Source of the DNA: Lachnospiraceae bacterium UBA6403
GTDB lineage: Bacteria > Bacillota > Clostridia > Lachnospirales > Lachnospiraceae
Direction of reading: 5' to 3'
Assembly (NCBI GenBank): GCA_002437435.1
Contig: DJPV01000040.1
Coordinates: 1-23,276, forward strand
DNA length: 23,276 bases
Shown here: positions 7,658-15,267 of the stretch, piece after piece
Numbering within the stretch: the first letter of the stretch is position 1
Layout of the letters: each line of letters begins with the position of its first letter
Notes under the pieces: model-generated
What the model was told of the DNA's origin: nothing
The model's input: only the letters and a program-made list of their open reading frames with translations
The model's database searches: none
Position numbers and translations under genes: made by a program

Positions 7658-7671
7658 TTTAACGCGTTAAA
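7658..7671. promoter_or_regulatory. 14-bp palindrome TTTAACGCGTTAAA in the acyl-CoA synthetase leader
   Basis: A perfect palindrome centred about 15 bases downstream of the predicted transcription start of the promoter at 7686-7714, a usual place for a repressor that blocks elongation or open-complex escape. A CG-centred, A/T-flanked palindrome is compatible with a LacI- or TetR-type regulator; none is encoded nearby. Confidence 0.5.
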
Positions 7672-7685
7672 CATCCATACCCTTT

Positions 7686-7714
7686 AGTATACTCAATCTC
7701 CTTCGAATACACAA
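7686..7714 (-). promoter_or_regulatory. Sigma-A promoter of the acyl-CoA synthetase gene
   Basis: Minus-strand TTGTGT (7709-7714) and TATACT (7686-7691) have a 17-base spacer. The -35 box lies only about 10 bases past the prepilin peptidase stop codon, and no terminator is visible there. Confidence 0.7.
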
Positions 7715-7724
7715 GCAGTTTTTT

Positions 7725-8477
7725 CTATATCTCTGGATTCATAGCCGCTCTTATAAAATCAATATAATGATTCATGATGATATTTCCACAGAAAAGTGCG
7801 ATCGCAAGTCCCACACTTAAGAACGGACCAAATGCAAAATGATCATTTTTACCATGACTTCTACGAACCAGACAGATCACACCATAGATTCCACCGAGGA
7901 TCAGACCGATAAAGAACCCAACCACTGTTGTTTTCCAGCCAAGTAAGAATCCGGCAGCAAACATCAGCTTGATATCCCCGCCGCCAAATCCTTCCGGGAT
8001 AATCAGAACGATCAGATATAAAGGAAGGCTGATACAGATCATGCCGATCAATCTGGATACGATCGTAACCTCATCCATTGCAAGAAACTCCGATCCCGGA
8101 ACTGCATCAGAAACAAACTGAAGGATCAGAGATACCACACCCATCACAAAGATGATGACATTTAACATGAACGGAATCTCCATGGTATCCATATCTATAA
8201 AAGTCACTACAGTAAGCACTGCCAGAAACAGAAAATACATAATTCCCTGTAATCCCATACCAAAAAATCCGGTAAACAAAACTGCTGCCAGGCCACCAAA
8301 TATAACAATTCCAACATTTCTGAATTTTCCCGGTTCATGCAGCCGCTCTAACTCCTGTTTCTCCGGTATCCGACAGATCACCTTTGTCAACAGATAGAAA
8401 ATCGCCATACCTGCAATAAAAAATCCGAGGCAGGCTGCCACCTTGCCAACTGTTCCTGATATCTCCAACCATGTCAT
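7725..8477 (-). CDS. A24-family prepilin peptidase (type IV leader peptidase)
   Basis: 250 residues. The ATG at 8477 has AAGGGG about 9 nt upstream. It is a polytopic inner-membrane aspartic protease that removes the positively charged leader of type IV or Tad-type prepilins at the cytosolic face. The two catalytic Asp sites are visible: D95 in TFIDMDTMEIP and D168 in the family signature GFGGGDIK. About seven hydrophobic segments alternate with short loops. The N-terminal region lacks the paired CxxC zinc motifs of PilD-type enzymes that also methylate pilins, so this is probably a peptidase-only or non-methylating form. It follows rsmI by 100 bases, with a composite hairpin between. No pilin or pilus motor gene is in the window, so its substrates are elsewhere. 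Confidence 0.87.
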   Translation of the reverse strand: MTWLEISGTVGKVAACLGFFIAGMAIFYLLTKVICRIPEKQELERLHEPGKFRNVGIVIFGGLAAVLFTGFFGMGLQGIMYFLFLAVLTVVTFIDMDTMEIPFMLNVIIFVMGVVSLILQFVSDAVPGSEFLAMDEVTIVSRLIGMICISLPLYLIVLIIPEGFGGGDIKLMFAAGFLLGWKTTVVGFFIGLILGGIYGVICLVRRSHGKNDHFAFGPFLSVGLAIALFCGNIIMNHYIDFIRAAMNPEI

Positions 8478-8517
8478 AAGCTTATACCCCTTTATCCTTT
8501 TATCTATTTATAATTAC

Positions 8518-8568
8518 CTGCAAAATTGTCATTTCCTCTTATGAGCAATTCTGCCATAAGTTTTGCAG
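8518..8568 (-). other. Composite nested hairpin between rsmI and the prepilin peptidase
   Basis: Two nested perfect inverted repeats: the outer 8-bp CTGCAAAA/TTTTGCAG (8518-8525 with 8561-8568) and the inner 6-bp CTTATG/CATAAG (8538-8543 with 8555-8560). The right arms abut, while the left arms are separated by 12 bases that form a bulge. There is no T tail after the outer stem, so it is not a plain terminator. It could act as an mRNA processing or stability element that uncouples the peptidase from rsmI. Confidence 0.5.
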
Positions 8569-8577
8569 CCATTCACT

Positions 8578-9417
8578 CTACCGCATAACCACATTATATA
8601 CTTCACGCTTTGGAACGCCACGGTCTGCTGCTGCCTGTTTGATCGCATCTTTCTTCGTCATGCCCTGTTTCTCATACATAGCGACATGTTCCTCTATCGT
8701 CATTGAAAGAAATTCCAGCTGCTTCTCTGCTTTCGCCGCAGCCACATCCATGCCCTCGATCACCATCACATATTCACCCCTCGGCTCATGCTCCATATAA
8801 TAGGCGATTGCTTCTGATAACATGAACTGTTCGATCGTTTCATGCCGTTTCGTAAGTTCACGGCAGAGTGTAATTCTCCTGTCTCCAAGTGTATCAAATA
8901 ATTCAGCAAGCGTCTTCTGCAGCCGGTGTGGTGCTTCATAGATCACCATCGTTCTGATCTCGTCTTTTAACTCTTCAAGAACCTCCGCCTTTTCTTTTTT
9001 ATCCTGCGGCAGAAATGCTTCAAATGCAAATCGTCTGGTCGGCAGTCCCGATGAGATCAGCGCCGTGATGCAGGCACATGCCCCCGGTACTGCTGTTACG
9101 GTCACTCCGGCAGCAAGCGCCTGCTTTACCAGTTCCTCGCCCGGATCCGAGATTCCAGGCGTTCCCGCATCGGTTATAACAGCAATGTTCGTCCCCGCAA
9201 GAAGCTTGTCCACCAGAACCTTTGCTTTATCAAACTTATTAAATTCATGGTAACTGGTCATCGGGGTTTTGATCTCAAAATGATTTAACAGCTTGATACT
9301 GTTTCTCGTATCTTCTGCTGCGATCAGATCCACCTCTGACAGTGTGCGCACCGCCCGAAATGTCATGTCTTCCAGATTTCCGATCGGTGTAGCGACCAGA
9401 TATAATATACCCGCCAT
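8578..9417 (-). CDS. rsmI: 16S rRNA (cytidine1402-2'-O)-methyltransferase
   Basis: 279 residues, typical for the family. RsmI uses S-adenosylmethionine to methylate the ribose 2'-O of C1402 in the ribosomal decoding centre. The tetrapyrrole-methylase fold is plain: LYLVATPIGNLEDMTFRA at the start, LIAAEDTRNS, the glycine-rich VITDAGTPGISDPGEELV loop, VPGACACITALISSGL, FEAFLPQ and IYEAPHRLQKTL. It starts 24 bases after trmN6 in the same direction, with no terminator between, matching the B. subtilis order where yabC closes the holB-ricT cluster. The start at 9417 has the conserved MAGILYLVATPIG. Nothing looks truncated. Confidence 0.96.
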   Translation of the reverse strand: MAGILYLVATPIGNLEDMTFRAVRTLSEVDLIAAEDTRNSIKLLNHFEIKTPMTSYHEFNKFDKAKVLVDKLLAGTNIAVITDAGTPGISDPGEELVKQALAAGVTVTAVPGACACITALISSGLPTRRFAFEAFLPQDKKEKAEVLEELKDEIRTMVIYEAPHRLQKTLAELFDTLGDRRITLCRELTKRHETIEQFMLSEAIAYYMEHEPRGEYVMVIEGMDVAAAKAEKQLEFLSMTIEEHVAMYEKQGMTKKDAIKQAAADRGVPKREVYNVVMR

Positions 9418-9441
9418 GTAGATTCTCCTGTTCTGTCTGTT

Positions 9442-10197
9442 TTATTTCTTCGCTTCCCCTTCATAAGTAGCAAGAAGCTGTTCCGTGTAAACGCCCGGCT
9501 CTTTATAGACGATCAGGGGCGGCTCGATCTTGATTCTGGAATTACCACCCTTTACACCCTCTACGATCACCATATTCGGCTCTTTATCAATATATGGATG
9601 AATAAGCTGCATCCGCTTTGGTTCCAGTCCATTTGCCAGCAGTCCTTCAAAGATCTCTGCCAGCCGGAACGGTTTATGTATCATATAGAAGCTGCCGCCC
9701 GGTTTCAGCAGATAGGCGGCGGCTGCTATAACATCTGAAAGCGTCACGCAGATCTCATGTCTTGCAATATTCTTCGGCTCGTCAGGATTTGTCAGTCCAT
9801 GGTTTCCGCTGATATACGGCGGATTCGATGTGACTATATCAAAAGAGGCCTTCCTGTAGTTACAGGAGACCTCTCTGATATCTCCATGATCGATTCGAAC
9901 TTTCTGTTCCAGATCATTTAACCTGACACTTTTCCCTGCCATCTCTGCACAGGCATCCTGGATCTCCAGACCGACAAACTGACAGATGCCGTCAGATGGT
10001 TCTTTCGCTGCCAGCAGAATCGGTATAACACCGGTTCCTGTTCCCAGATCCATGTACATGCCATCCCGTCTGTGTTTTACAAAATTTGCCAGCAGTACCG
10101 CATCCATGCCAAAACAGAACATATTTGGATTCTGTATGATCCGGTACCCTTTGCATTGCAGATCATCGATTCGTTCATCAGGAAGAAGATTAATCAT
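9442..10197 (-). CDS. trmN6: tRNA1(Val) (adenine37-N6)-methyltransferase-like enzyme (TrmN6/YfiC family)
   Basis: 251 residues from the ATG at 10195-10197 (MINLLPDERIDDLQCKGYRI), preferred over an upstream ATG at 10257 that would put 20 extra residues inside the ricT coding region. Residues 50-56 (DLGTGTG) are the S-adenosylmethionine loop and residues 125-128 (NPPY) are the catalytic motif of N6-adenine or glutamine methylases. The QNPNMFCFGMDAVLLANF block is characteristic of YfiC/YabB proteins. In E. coli the relative methylates A37 of tRNA1(Val); the exact tRNA substrate here is inferred. The start overlaps the ricT stop by 8 bases, suggesting translational coupling. In B. subtilis the equivalent is yabB at the same place. 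Confidence 0.88.
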   Translation of the reverse strand: MINLLPDERIDDLQCKGYRIIQNPNMFCFGMDAVLLANFVKHRRDGMYMDLGTGTGVIPILLAAKEPSDGICQFVGLEIQDACAEMAGKSVRLNDLEQKVRIDHGDIREVSCNYRKASFDIVTSNPPYISGNHGLTNPDEPKNIARHEICVTLSDVIAAAAYLLKPGGSFYMIHKPFRLAEIFEGLLANGLEPKRMQLIHPYIDKEPNMVIVEGVKGGNSRIKIEPPLIVYKEPGVYTEQLLATYEGEAKK

Positions 10198-11098
10198 CAA
10201 ACTTGGACTTTCCTCCCTTATCTTCCAGCGCTTCCAGTGCCTTGTATTCTTCATCACTGATACGCTCTGTATTTCTGCGTTTCTTTGGTTTGAACTTCAG
10301 TTCACTGACCGGATATTCCATGACCTCTTTATTATCATCCTTATCCGTAACAACGATCTTGACTTTCTGACGAAGTACACTTACAGATAAGACTTCACCC
10401 TTATTTCCATCTACTGTCCGAACGAAATCTCCGACATTTGGAAGCTTCTCATTCAGATACTCATATGTGTCCTGTTCATGCTTCAGGCAGCACATCAGTC
10501 TTCCACATACACCGGATATCTTTGTAGGATTCAGAGACAGATTCTGTTCTTTTGCCATCTTGATCGATACCGGAACGAACTCTGACAGATGCTCATGGCA
10601 GCACAGTTCCCTTCCACAGATACCGATACCGCCGACCATCTTCGTCTCATCACGAACACCGATCTGGCGAAGCTCGATCCTTGTCTTGAATACCGATGCC
10701 AGATCCTTTACCAATTCACGGAAATCAATTCTTCCATCTGCAGTAAAGTAGAACAGCACTTTATTATTATCAAATGTATACTCAGCCTCGATCAGCTTCA
10801 TATCAAGCTTATGTTTTGCAATCTTCTCTTTGCAGATAGCAAATGCTTTCTTGCTCTTTTCTTTATTATCTTCGTGTCTTTTCTTATCTTCATCAGTAGC
10901 TACTCTTATGATCGTCTTTAAGGTGGATACGATCTTGCCATCATCGACATTCCGCTTACCCAGTACAACTTTTCCAAATTCCACGCCACGGGCAGTTTCT
11001 ACGATAACGAATTGTCCACACTCAACATCATGGTCTCCCGGTGAAAAGAAATAAATCTTACCATTCGGTCTGAACCGAACTCCTATGATCTCTTTCAT
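10190..11098 (-). CDS. ricT: PSP1-domain protein RicT (YaaT)
   Basis: 302 residues. In B. subtilis RicT works with RicA and RicF in a [4Fe-4S] complex that steers RNase Y to mRNA processing and affects sporulation and competence. The PSP1 domain is complete: GVRFRPNGKIYFFSPGD, then VIVETARGVEFGKVV. Two cysteine clusters, C161/C166/C167 (GICGRELCC) and C198/C203/C204 (GVCGRLMCC), are the expected iron-sulfur ligands. The C-terminal 30 residues are a charged tail of lower conservation. Its ATG shares one base with the holB TAA (TAATG), and its own end overlaps trmN6, so holB-ricT-trmN6 is tightly coupled. RicA and RicF genes are not in the window. Confidence 0.94.
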   Translation of the reverse strand: MKEIIGVRFRPNGKIYFFSPGDHDVECGQFVIVETARGVEFGKVVLGKRNVDDGKIVSTLKTIIRVATDEDKKRHEDNKEKSKKAFAICKEKIAKHKLDMKLIEAEYTFDNNKVLFYFTADGRIDFRELVKDLASVFKTRIELRQIGVRDETKMVGGIGICGRELCCHEHLSEFVPVSIKMAKEQNLSLNPTKISGVCGRLMCCLKHEQDTYEYLNEKLPNVGDFVRTVDGNKGEVLSVSVLRQKVKIVVTDKDDNKEVMEYPVSELKFKPKKRRNTERISDEEYKALEALEDKGGKSKFDD

Positions 11099-12090
11099 TA
11101 TTTATTCTCCTTTATAGTCAGAAGCATAAGTTCCATAGCCACATCAAAATTAACATTTGCTTCCAGACGGATCTTCGCCTTATCCATCGCCTTTAAGACA
11201 TTCTCGATTCCCTCATAGGAGATGTGCGATGACTGCTTACGGATATCTGTATAATATTCCTTAAACATCAGTCGTCCGGCATTTCCTGTGATCTTCAACA
11301 TCAGGATGTCGCGATACCACATCATCATAAGGTCAATATAATCACTGATCTTTAATTTGTGATGATTCATATTTTTGATCGCAAATATAATATCATCGAC
11401 TGTCATATCCGGAATCCTGCGAAGAATTCCTGTTACATCCTCTATGATCTCTTTATATTCATCACTGGTCGCAAGCCGGATCGCCTTGCCCAGATTACCC
11501 TGTGCAAAATCCATGCAGAAATCTGCTTTCTCCTTTGGAAGCTTCAGCTCATTCATCAGGTAATCCAAGACATCCCTCTCTCTGACAGGCTTGATATTCA
11601 GTACGATACATCTGGAAATGATCGTCGGAAGGATCTTGTCAATATTGCTGGTCAGCAGGAAAATGATCGCATACTCCGGTGGTTCCTCGATCGTCTTGAG
11701 CAGAGCATTCTGTGCATTTGCATTTAAAAGCTGTGCATCATCGATCACATAGATCTTATACCGGCTGCTATACGGTTTGATCGTTATATCCTTATTTACC
11801 TGATCACGAATCTCCTCTACCGAGATCACATTTGGTTTGTCATGTGTGACCCATGTAACATCCGGCTGATTATCTGTGTCCATCTGCTTGCATGATTTGC
11901 ACTTACAGCATGGTTCCGTTCCGCCTTCTTCACACTCCAGAGTCTTGATTATGGCACGCGTCAGAGTCTTCTTGCCGCTGCCTTCTTCTCCATTTATGAT
12001 ATAGCCCTGGGATACCTTTCCCATCTCTATACTTCTCTTAAAATGCTGGATTATATCTTCATGTCCGATAATTTCAGAAAATTCTATCAT
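11098..12090 (-). CDS. holB: DNA polymerase III subunit delta'
   Basis: 330 residues, the usual size. Delta' is the stator of the clamp loader that places the sliding clamp on primed DNA. It shows an AAA+ domain with GHEDI at the N-terminus, Walker A GEEGSGKKT (34-42), a zinc module from C53, C61, C64 and C67 (pattern C-x7-C-x2-C-x2-C), the VIDDAQLLNANAQNALLKTIEEPP block (sensor and Walker B region) and SRC, the arginine-finger motif shared by delta' and gamma/tau. The last about 130 residues are the helical collar domain. It starts 19 bases after tmk and ends in a one-base overlap with ricT. The tmk-holB-ricT order is ancient in Firmicutes. The longer DnaX is excluded by length. Confidence 0.95.
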   Translation of the reverse strand: MIEFSEIIGHEDIIQHFKRSIEMGKVSQGYIINGEEGSGKKTLTRAIIKTLECEEGGTEPCCKCKSCKQMDTDNQPDVTWVTHDKPNVISVEEIRDQVNKDITIKPYSSRYKIYVIDDAQLLNANAQNALLKTIEEPPEYAIIFLLTSNIDKILPTIISRCIVLNIKPVRERDVLDYLMNELKLPKEKADFCMDFAQGNLGKAIRLATSDEYKEIIEDVTGILRRIPDMTVDDIIFAIKNMNHHKLKISDYIDLMMMWYRDILMLKITGNAGRLMFKEYYTDIRKQSSHISYEGIENVLKAMDKAKIRLEANVNFDVAMELMLLTIKENK

Positions 12091-12109
12091 GCTATTCTCC
12101 TTGCTTATG

Positions 12110-12736
12110 CTATGGTCTTGCCAGCCATTTTTCTACATACGAAGTTATTATATCATGTATTGCCTCTTTTGGCAAAGCTGCATCGACTTTTACAATACGG
12201 TCAGGATTCATCTCTGCAAGGCTTCTGTAGCCTTCGACAACCTTCTTATGAAAGTCCAGACTTTCCTGCTCCATACGGTCAAGCTCTGCCTGATTTTTCT
12301 TTCTGGCAATCCCCGCTTCCGCATCCAGATCCATTAAAAATGTCATATCCGGCAGAATGCCCTGTAAGGCAAATTCATTTACTTTATAAACGGTATCAAT
12401 TCCAAGACCCCGTCCGATTCCCTGATATACGGCTGATGAATCTACAAAACGGTCTGCGATAACAGCCTTGCCGGCGGATAACGCCGGCTTGATATTCTCT
12501 TTTACAAGCTGTGCTCTCGCTGCTGCATATAATAACAGCTCTGTCATATATCCCATCTCTGTAAAATCTTTATTCAAAATGACTTCACGGATTGCTTCAC
12601 TGACAGCATTTCCACCCGGATCTCTGGTGATAAGTACATCATATCCCTTTTTATTCAGATATTCCTTTAACAGTTCGATCTGTGTTGTCTTTCCGGCTCC
12701 GTCCGGACCTTCCATCGTTATAAATATTCCATGCAT
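12110..12736 (-). CDS. tmk: Thymidylate kinase
   Basis: 208 residues from the ATG at 12734-12736 (MHGIFITMEGPDGAGKTTQ), chosen because AAAGGAG lies 10 nt before it; an ATG three codons earlier sits only one base from the same AAAGGAG. The enzyme phosphorylates dTMP to dTDP for DNA synthesis. Motifs seen are P-loop GPDGAGKTT (10-18), TRDPGGN (where EPGG is more usual, a conservative Asp for Glu), ADRFVDSSAVYQG (the DR[YFH] motif) and a LID-like AGIARKKNQAELDRME segment with basic residues. Length and order are normal. It follows the yaaO-like gene by about 90 bases and precedes holB by 19, as in B. subtilis. Confidence 0.95.
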   Translation of the reverse strand: MHGIFITMEGPDGAGKTTQIELLKEYLNKKGYDVLITRDPGGNAVSEAIREVILNKDFTEMGYMTELLLYAAARAQLVKENIKPALSAGKAVIADRFVDSSAVYQGIGRGLGIDTVYKVNEFALQGILPDMTFLMDLDAEAGIARKKNQAELDRMEQESLDFHKKVVEGYRSLAEMNPDRIVKVDAALPKEAIHDIITSYVEKWLARP

Positions 12737-12823
12737 ATGTTCCATGCTCCTTTATCTGTTTTATCATATCGCCAATCCAGATCCAATTATCGAACCTCCC
12801 CGGCAGCATCAATTGTTATTGCA

Positions 12824-14371
12824 CTATAACGCTTTTATAACCTGTATATATATATCGTCCGGCTGACATTCCACACCGATCATGTTAAGACCGGTTTCCA
12901 CCATATGAATAATATCCCGGATCACCTGCGCATCAATTTTCTCGCCCGGCGCGATAACTGCGGTTCCCGGTGGATATGCATACACATATTCAGCCGCTAT
13001 GCTTCCATCCGCCTCTGTCAGCTTCTTTCTGCTGCTATCAAATGTCCACGCCTTTCCCGGTGTCATAACCTGTTCCAGCAGATGAAATTTCGTGTTAAAT
13101 AAGACAGTCTTCTCCATCTCCGGCAATCCTGAATCTGCAGCATCCTTTCGATCCGCATCAGTTTCATTCGCTGCTTTCTCTTCTTTCGATGCCTCCGTCA
13201 GTTCCGCATCCATCTGCTTCAAGATCCCATACAGACGGTTAAATGTCTTTTTCTTATCAGCAAATGATGTCATAACGATCACATGCTGTGCTCCTGCCAT
13301 CTCAACGACCTGATGGTAATACTCTGCCAGCACATGCGCAAGCCACGGTCCGGTCGCGCTGCCATACTTCTGACCATTTGTATCATCCACATTCTTCGGA
13401 TACATGCCTGTCACCGTGAATACCAGCTTACATTTATCATAAGCATAACATGTCTGCTCCGGTTGTAACAGTCTGATATGCTTCAGTTCCTTACATTTTT
13501 TTCGAAAATGTTTTAACCGTTTTCTATATACCTCAAATACCTCCGAATGATTCGCTGCATATACAACAGCTTTCTCCATACTCTGCGTGAACAGGTACGA
13601 TGGAGATGAGGTCTGAAAAATATGCAGATAACGTTCCACTCTCGGAATCAGTTCTTTCCGATTCACATGAAGAAGTGCTGTCTGTGTCAGTGCCGGAAGT
13701 GTCTTGTGTGTGCTCTGGATGACCAGATCTGCTCCTGCTGCCACCGCCGACAGATTCCGTTTCGGCATAAATGGAAGATGTGCTCCATGGGCTTCATCAA
13801 CGATCAATGGGATATCATATGGCACAAGTACATTCTTAATGCTGCAGATATCCGATATCACTCCCTCATAAGTCGGTGAAGTAATAACCACAGCAGCAGG
13901 CAGTCCGCCCTTCTGCTTCATCTCCTGTATCTTTTTCTCGATCTGCTCCGGTGTAATATCTGCAAATATATCCGTTCCAGGCAAAAGTTCCGGCACGATA
14001 TATTCCGGCTTCAGATTCAACAAACTTACTGCATGACAGACGGATTTGTGACAGTTCCTTCCCATCAGGATCTTTGCATGCTCCGGTGCACATGCAAAGA
14101 GTGCCGCCAGGATTCCCCCGGTTGCACCATTCACCATCATATATGTCTTCTCCGTGCCATAGAACTGTCTCATCTGCTCCAGACTGTCCTTCATAAAAAA
14201 CTCCGGTTCATGCAGGTCGTCCAACCCTTCCGCCTCCGTAAAATCCCGGCGGAATAACGTCTCCCAGAAATCATCTGCAAATACATCCTGCCTTTTATGT
14301 CCCGGCATATGCCAGGGATAATAGCCCTCTTTACTGTATCTGTCCAGATATTTATTTATATACTCTTTCAA
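12824..14371 (-). CDS. Orn/Lys/Arg decarboxylase family protein (YaaO-like)
   Basis: 515 residues from a TTG start at 14369-14371 (LKEYINKYLDRYSKEGYYPW), with AGGAGA about 8 nt upstream; the longer ATG frame at 14443 gives an unlikely extension. It is a fold I PLP decarboxylase: MPGHK, GATGGILAAL, DEAHGAH (D192), and STHKTLPALTQ with K223 as the PLP lysine. The C-terminal domain has AYPPGTAVIAPGE. Members decarboxylate arginine, lysine or ornithine in polyamine synthesis; the substrate is not determined (B. subtilis YaaO has the same position before tmk). Odd feature: residues about 388-422 form a charged, Ala/Glu/Asp-rich low-complexity linker between the large and C-terminal domains. A 12-bp direct repeat with 21-bp period lies in its leader. 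Confidence 0.85.
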   Translation of the reverse strand: MKEYINKYLDRYSKEGYYPWHMPGHKRQDVFADDFWETLFRRDFTEAEGLDDLHEPEFFMKDSLEQMRQFYGTEKTYMMVNGATGGILAALFACAPEHAKILMGRNCHKSVCHAVSLLNLKPEYIVPELLPGTDIFADITPEQIEKKIQEMKQKGGLPAAVVITSPTYEGVISDICSIKNVLVPYDIPLIVDEAHGAHLPFMPKRNLSAVAAGADLVIQSTHKTLPALTQTALLHVNRKELIPRVERYLHIFQTSSPSYLFTQSMEKAVVYAANHSEVFEVYRKRLKHFRKKCKELKHIRLLQPEQTCYAYDKCKLVFTVTGMYPKNVDDTNGQKYGSATGPWLAHVLAEYYHQVVEMAGAQHVIVMTSFADKKKTFNRLYGILKQMDAELTEASKEEKAANETDADRKDAADSGLPEMEKTVLFNTKFHLLEQVMTPGKAWTFDSSRKKLTEADGSIAAEYVYAYPPGTAVIAPGEKIDAQVIRDIIHMVETGLNMIGVECQPDDIYIQVIKAL

Positions 14372-14415
14372 GCCAATCTCTCCTGTTCTATAAGAATAAA
14401 GACCGGAGAATCTTA

Positions 14416-14448
14416 TCTGCAAATAAATCTCTATTCTCTGCAAATAAA
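14416..14448. repeat. 12-bp direct repeat with 21-bp period upstream of the yaaO-like gene
   Basis: TTTATTTGCAGA (minus strand) occurs at 14437-14448 and 14416-14427. The offset of 21 bases is two turns of B-DNA, so both copies face the same side of the helix. A GAGAAT...ATTCTC inverted repeat overlaps the second copy. It may be a regulator site or chance; no good -10 box was found downstream. Confidence 0.35.
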
Positions 14449-14473
14449 ACTATCCAGTCTCCATCCTTCATCT

Positions 14474-15241
14474 CTAGCTGCCTATTATATTGTGGATCAT
14501 CTCGAGCTGGCTTCGAAGTGCCTCCACATCGATCTGTCCCGGTGCAGAAGGAATACCCGCAGTTGCAAATGAAATGCAGTTGCCATACATTTCTCCGGTT
14601 GTTCTGGTTGATACACCAAGTTCACCCATAGAGATAACGATTAGCGGCGTCTGATTTCCACTCTCCTGCAATTCCTTTGCAGCCTGCATCATATCGACAA
14701 CCTGTGAGCCATCCTCAGGCATCATTGCGATCTTCGCAATATCCGCACCTGTATCTATCATTTCCTTGAATCTGCTCACGATCTGTTCCATCGGAATCGT
14801 AGTCTTGAAATCATGATTTGATACAACAACCTTGATACCATGTTCGTGTGCTGCCTCGATCACTTCCGTAACAAAAGGAATATCATAGAAATATTCAACA
14901 TCGATCAGATCAACCAGTTCATTTTCGATCACTCGTAACAACATTTCCCTGTACTGATCCGGTGTGATATCATGACTTCCACCTTCACTTCTGGTTCGAA
15001 ATGTGAATACGATCGGAAACTCCGCTAACTTATCCTGAAGCTTCTCAAGCGTCTTCATCAATATGTTCATATCCAGACAGTCTTCAAAACAGTCTGCTCT
15101 GAACTCCACCAGATCCGTCTTAGATTTTTTGATCGTTCGGATCTGCATATCCACATCATACTCTGTCGGTGCTACCATTGGTACGCAGATCTTTGTCATG
15201 CCCTCACCGATTCTTACATTTTTTACTTCTACAACATTCAT
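14474..15241 (-). CDS. aroD: Type I 3-dehydroquinate dehydratase
   Basis: 255 residues. The ATG at 15241 has GGGAG 7-8 nt upstream. It catalyses the Schiff-base dehydration of 3-dehydroquinate to 3-dehydroshikimate in the shikimate pathway. The type I fingerprints are exact: EFRAD near the N-terminus, FTFRTRSEGG, H143 in SNHDF and K170 in IAKIAMMP (the Schiff-base lysine, at the same numbers as in enterobacterial enzymes), then FATAGIPSAPGQID at the end. It sits alone among replication and translation genes, unlinked to other aro genes. It begins 26 bases after the large membrane protein gene and ends 103 bases before the yaaO-like start. Confidence 0.95.
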   Translation of the reverse strand: MNVVEVKNVRIGEGMTKICVPMVAPTEYDVDMQIRTIKKSKTDLVEFRADCFEDCLDMNILMKTLEKLQDKLAEFPIVFTFRTRSEGGSHDITPDQYREMLLRVIENELVDLIDVEYFYDIPFVTEVIEAAHEHGIKVVVSNHDFKTTIPMEQIVSRFKEMIDTGADIAKIAMMPEDGSQVVDMMQAAKELQESGNQTPLIVISMGELGVSTRTTGEMYGNCISFATAGIPSAPGQIDVEALRSQLEMIHNIIGS

Positions 15242-15267
15242 ATATGTGCTCCCGGAATACCTTTATC

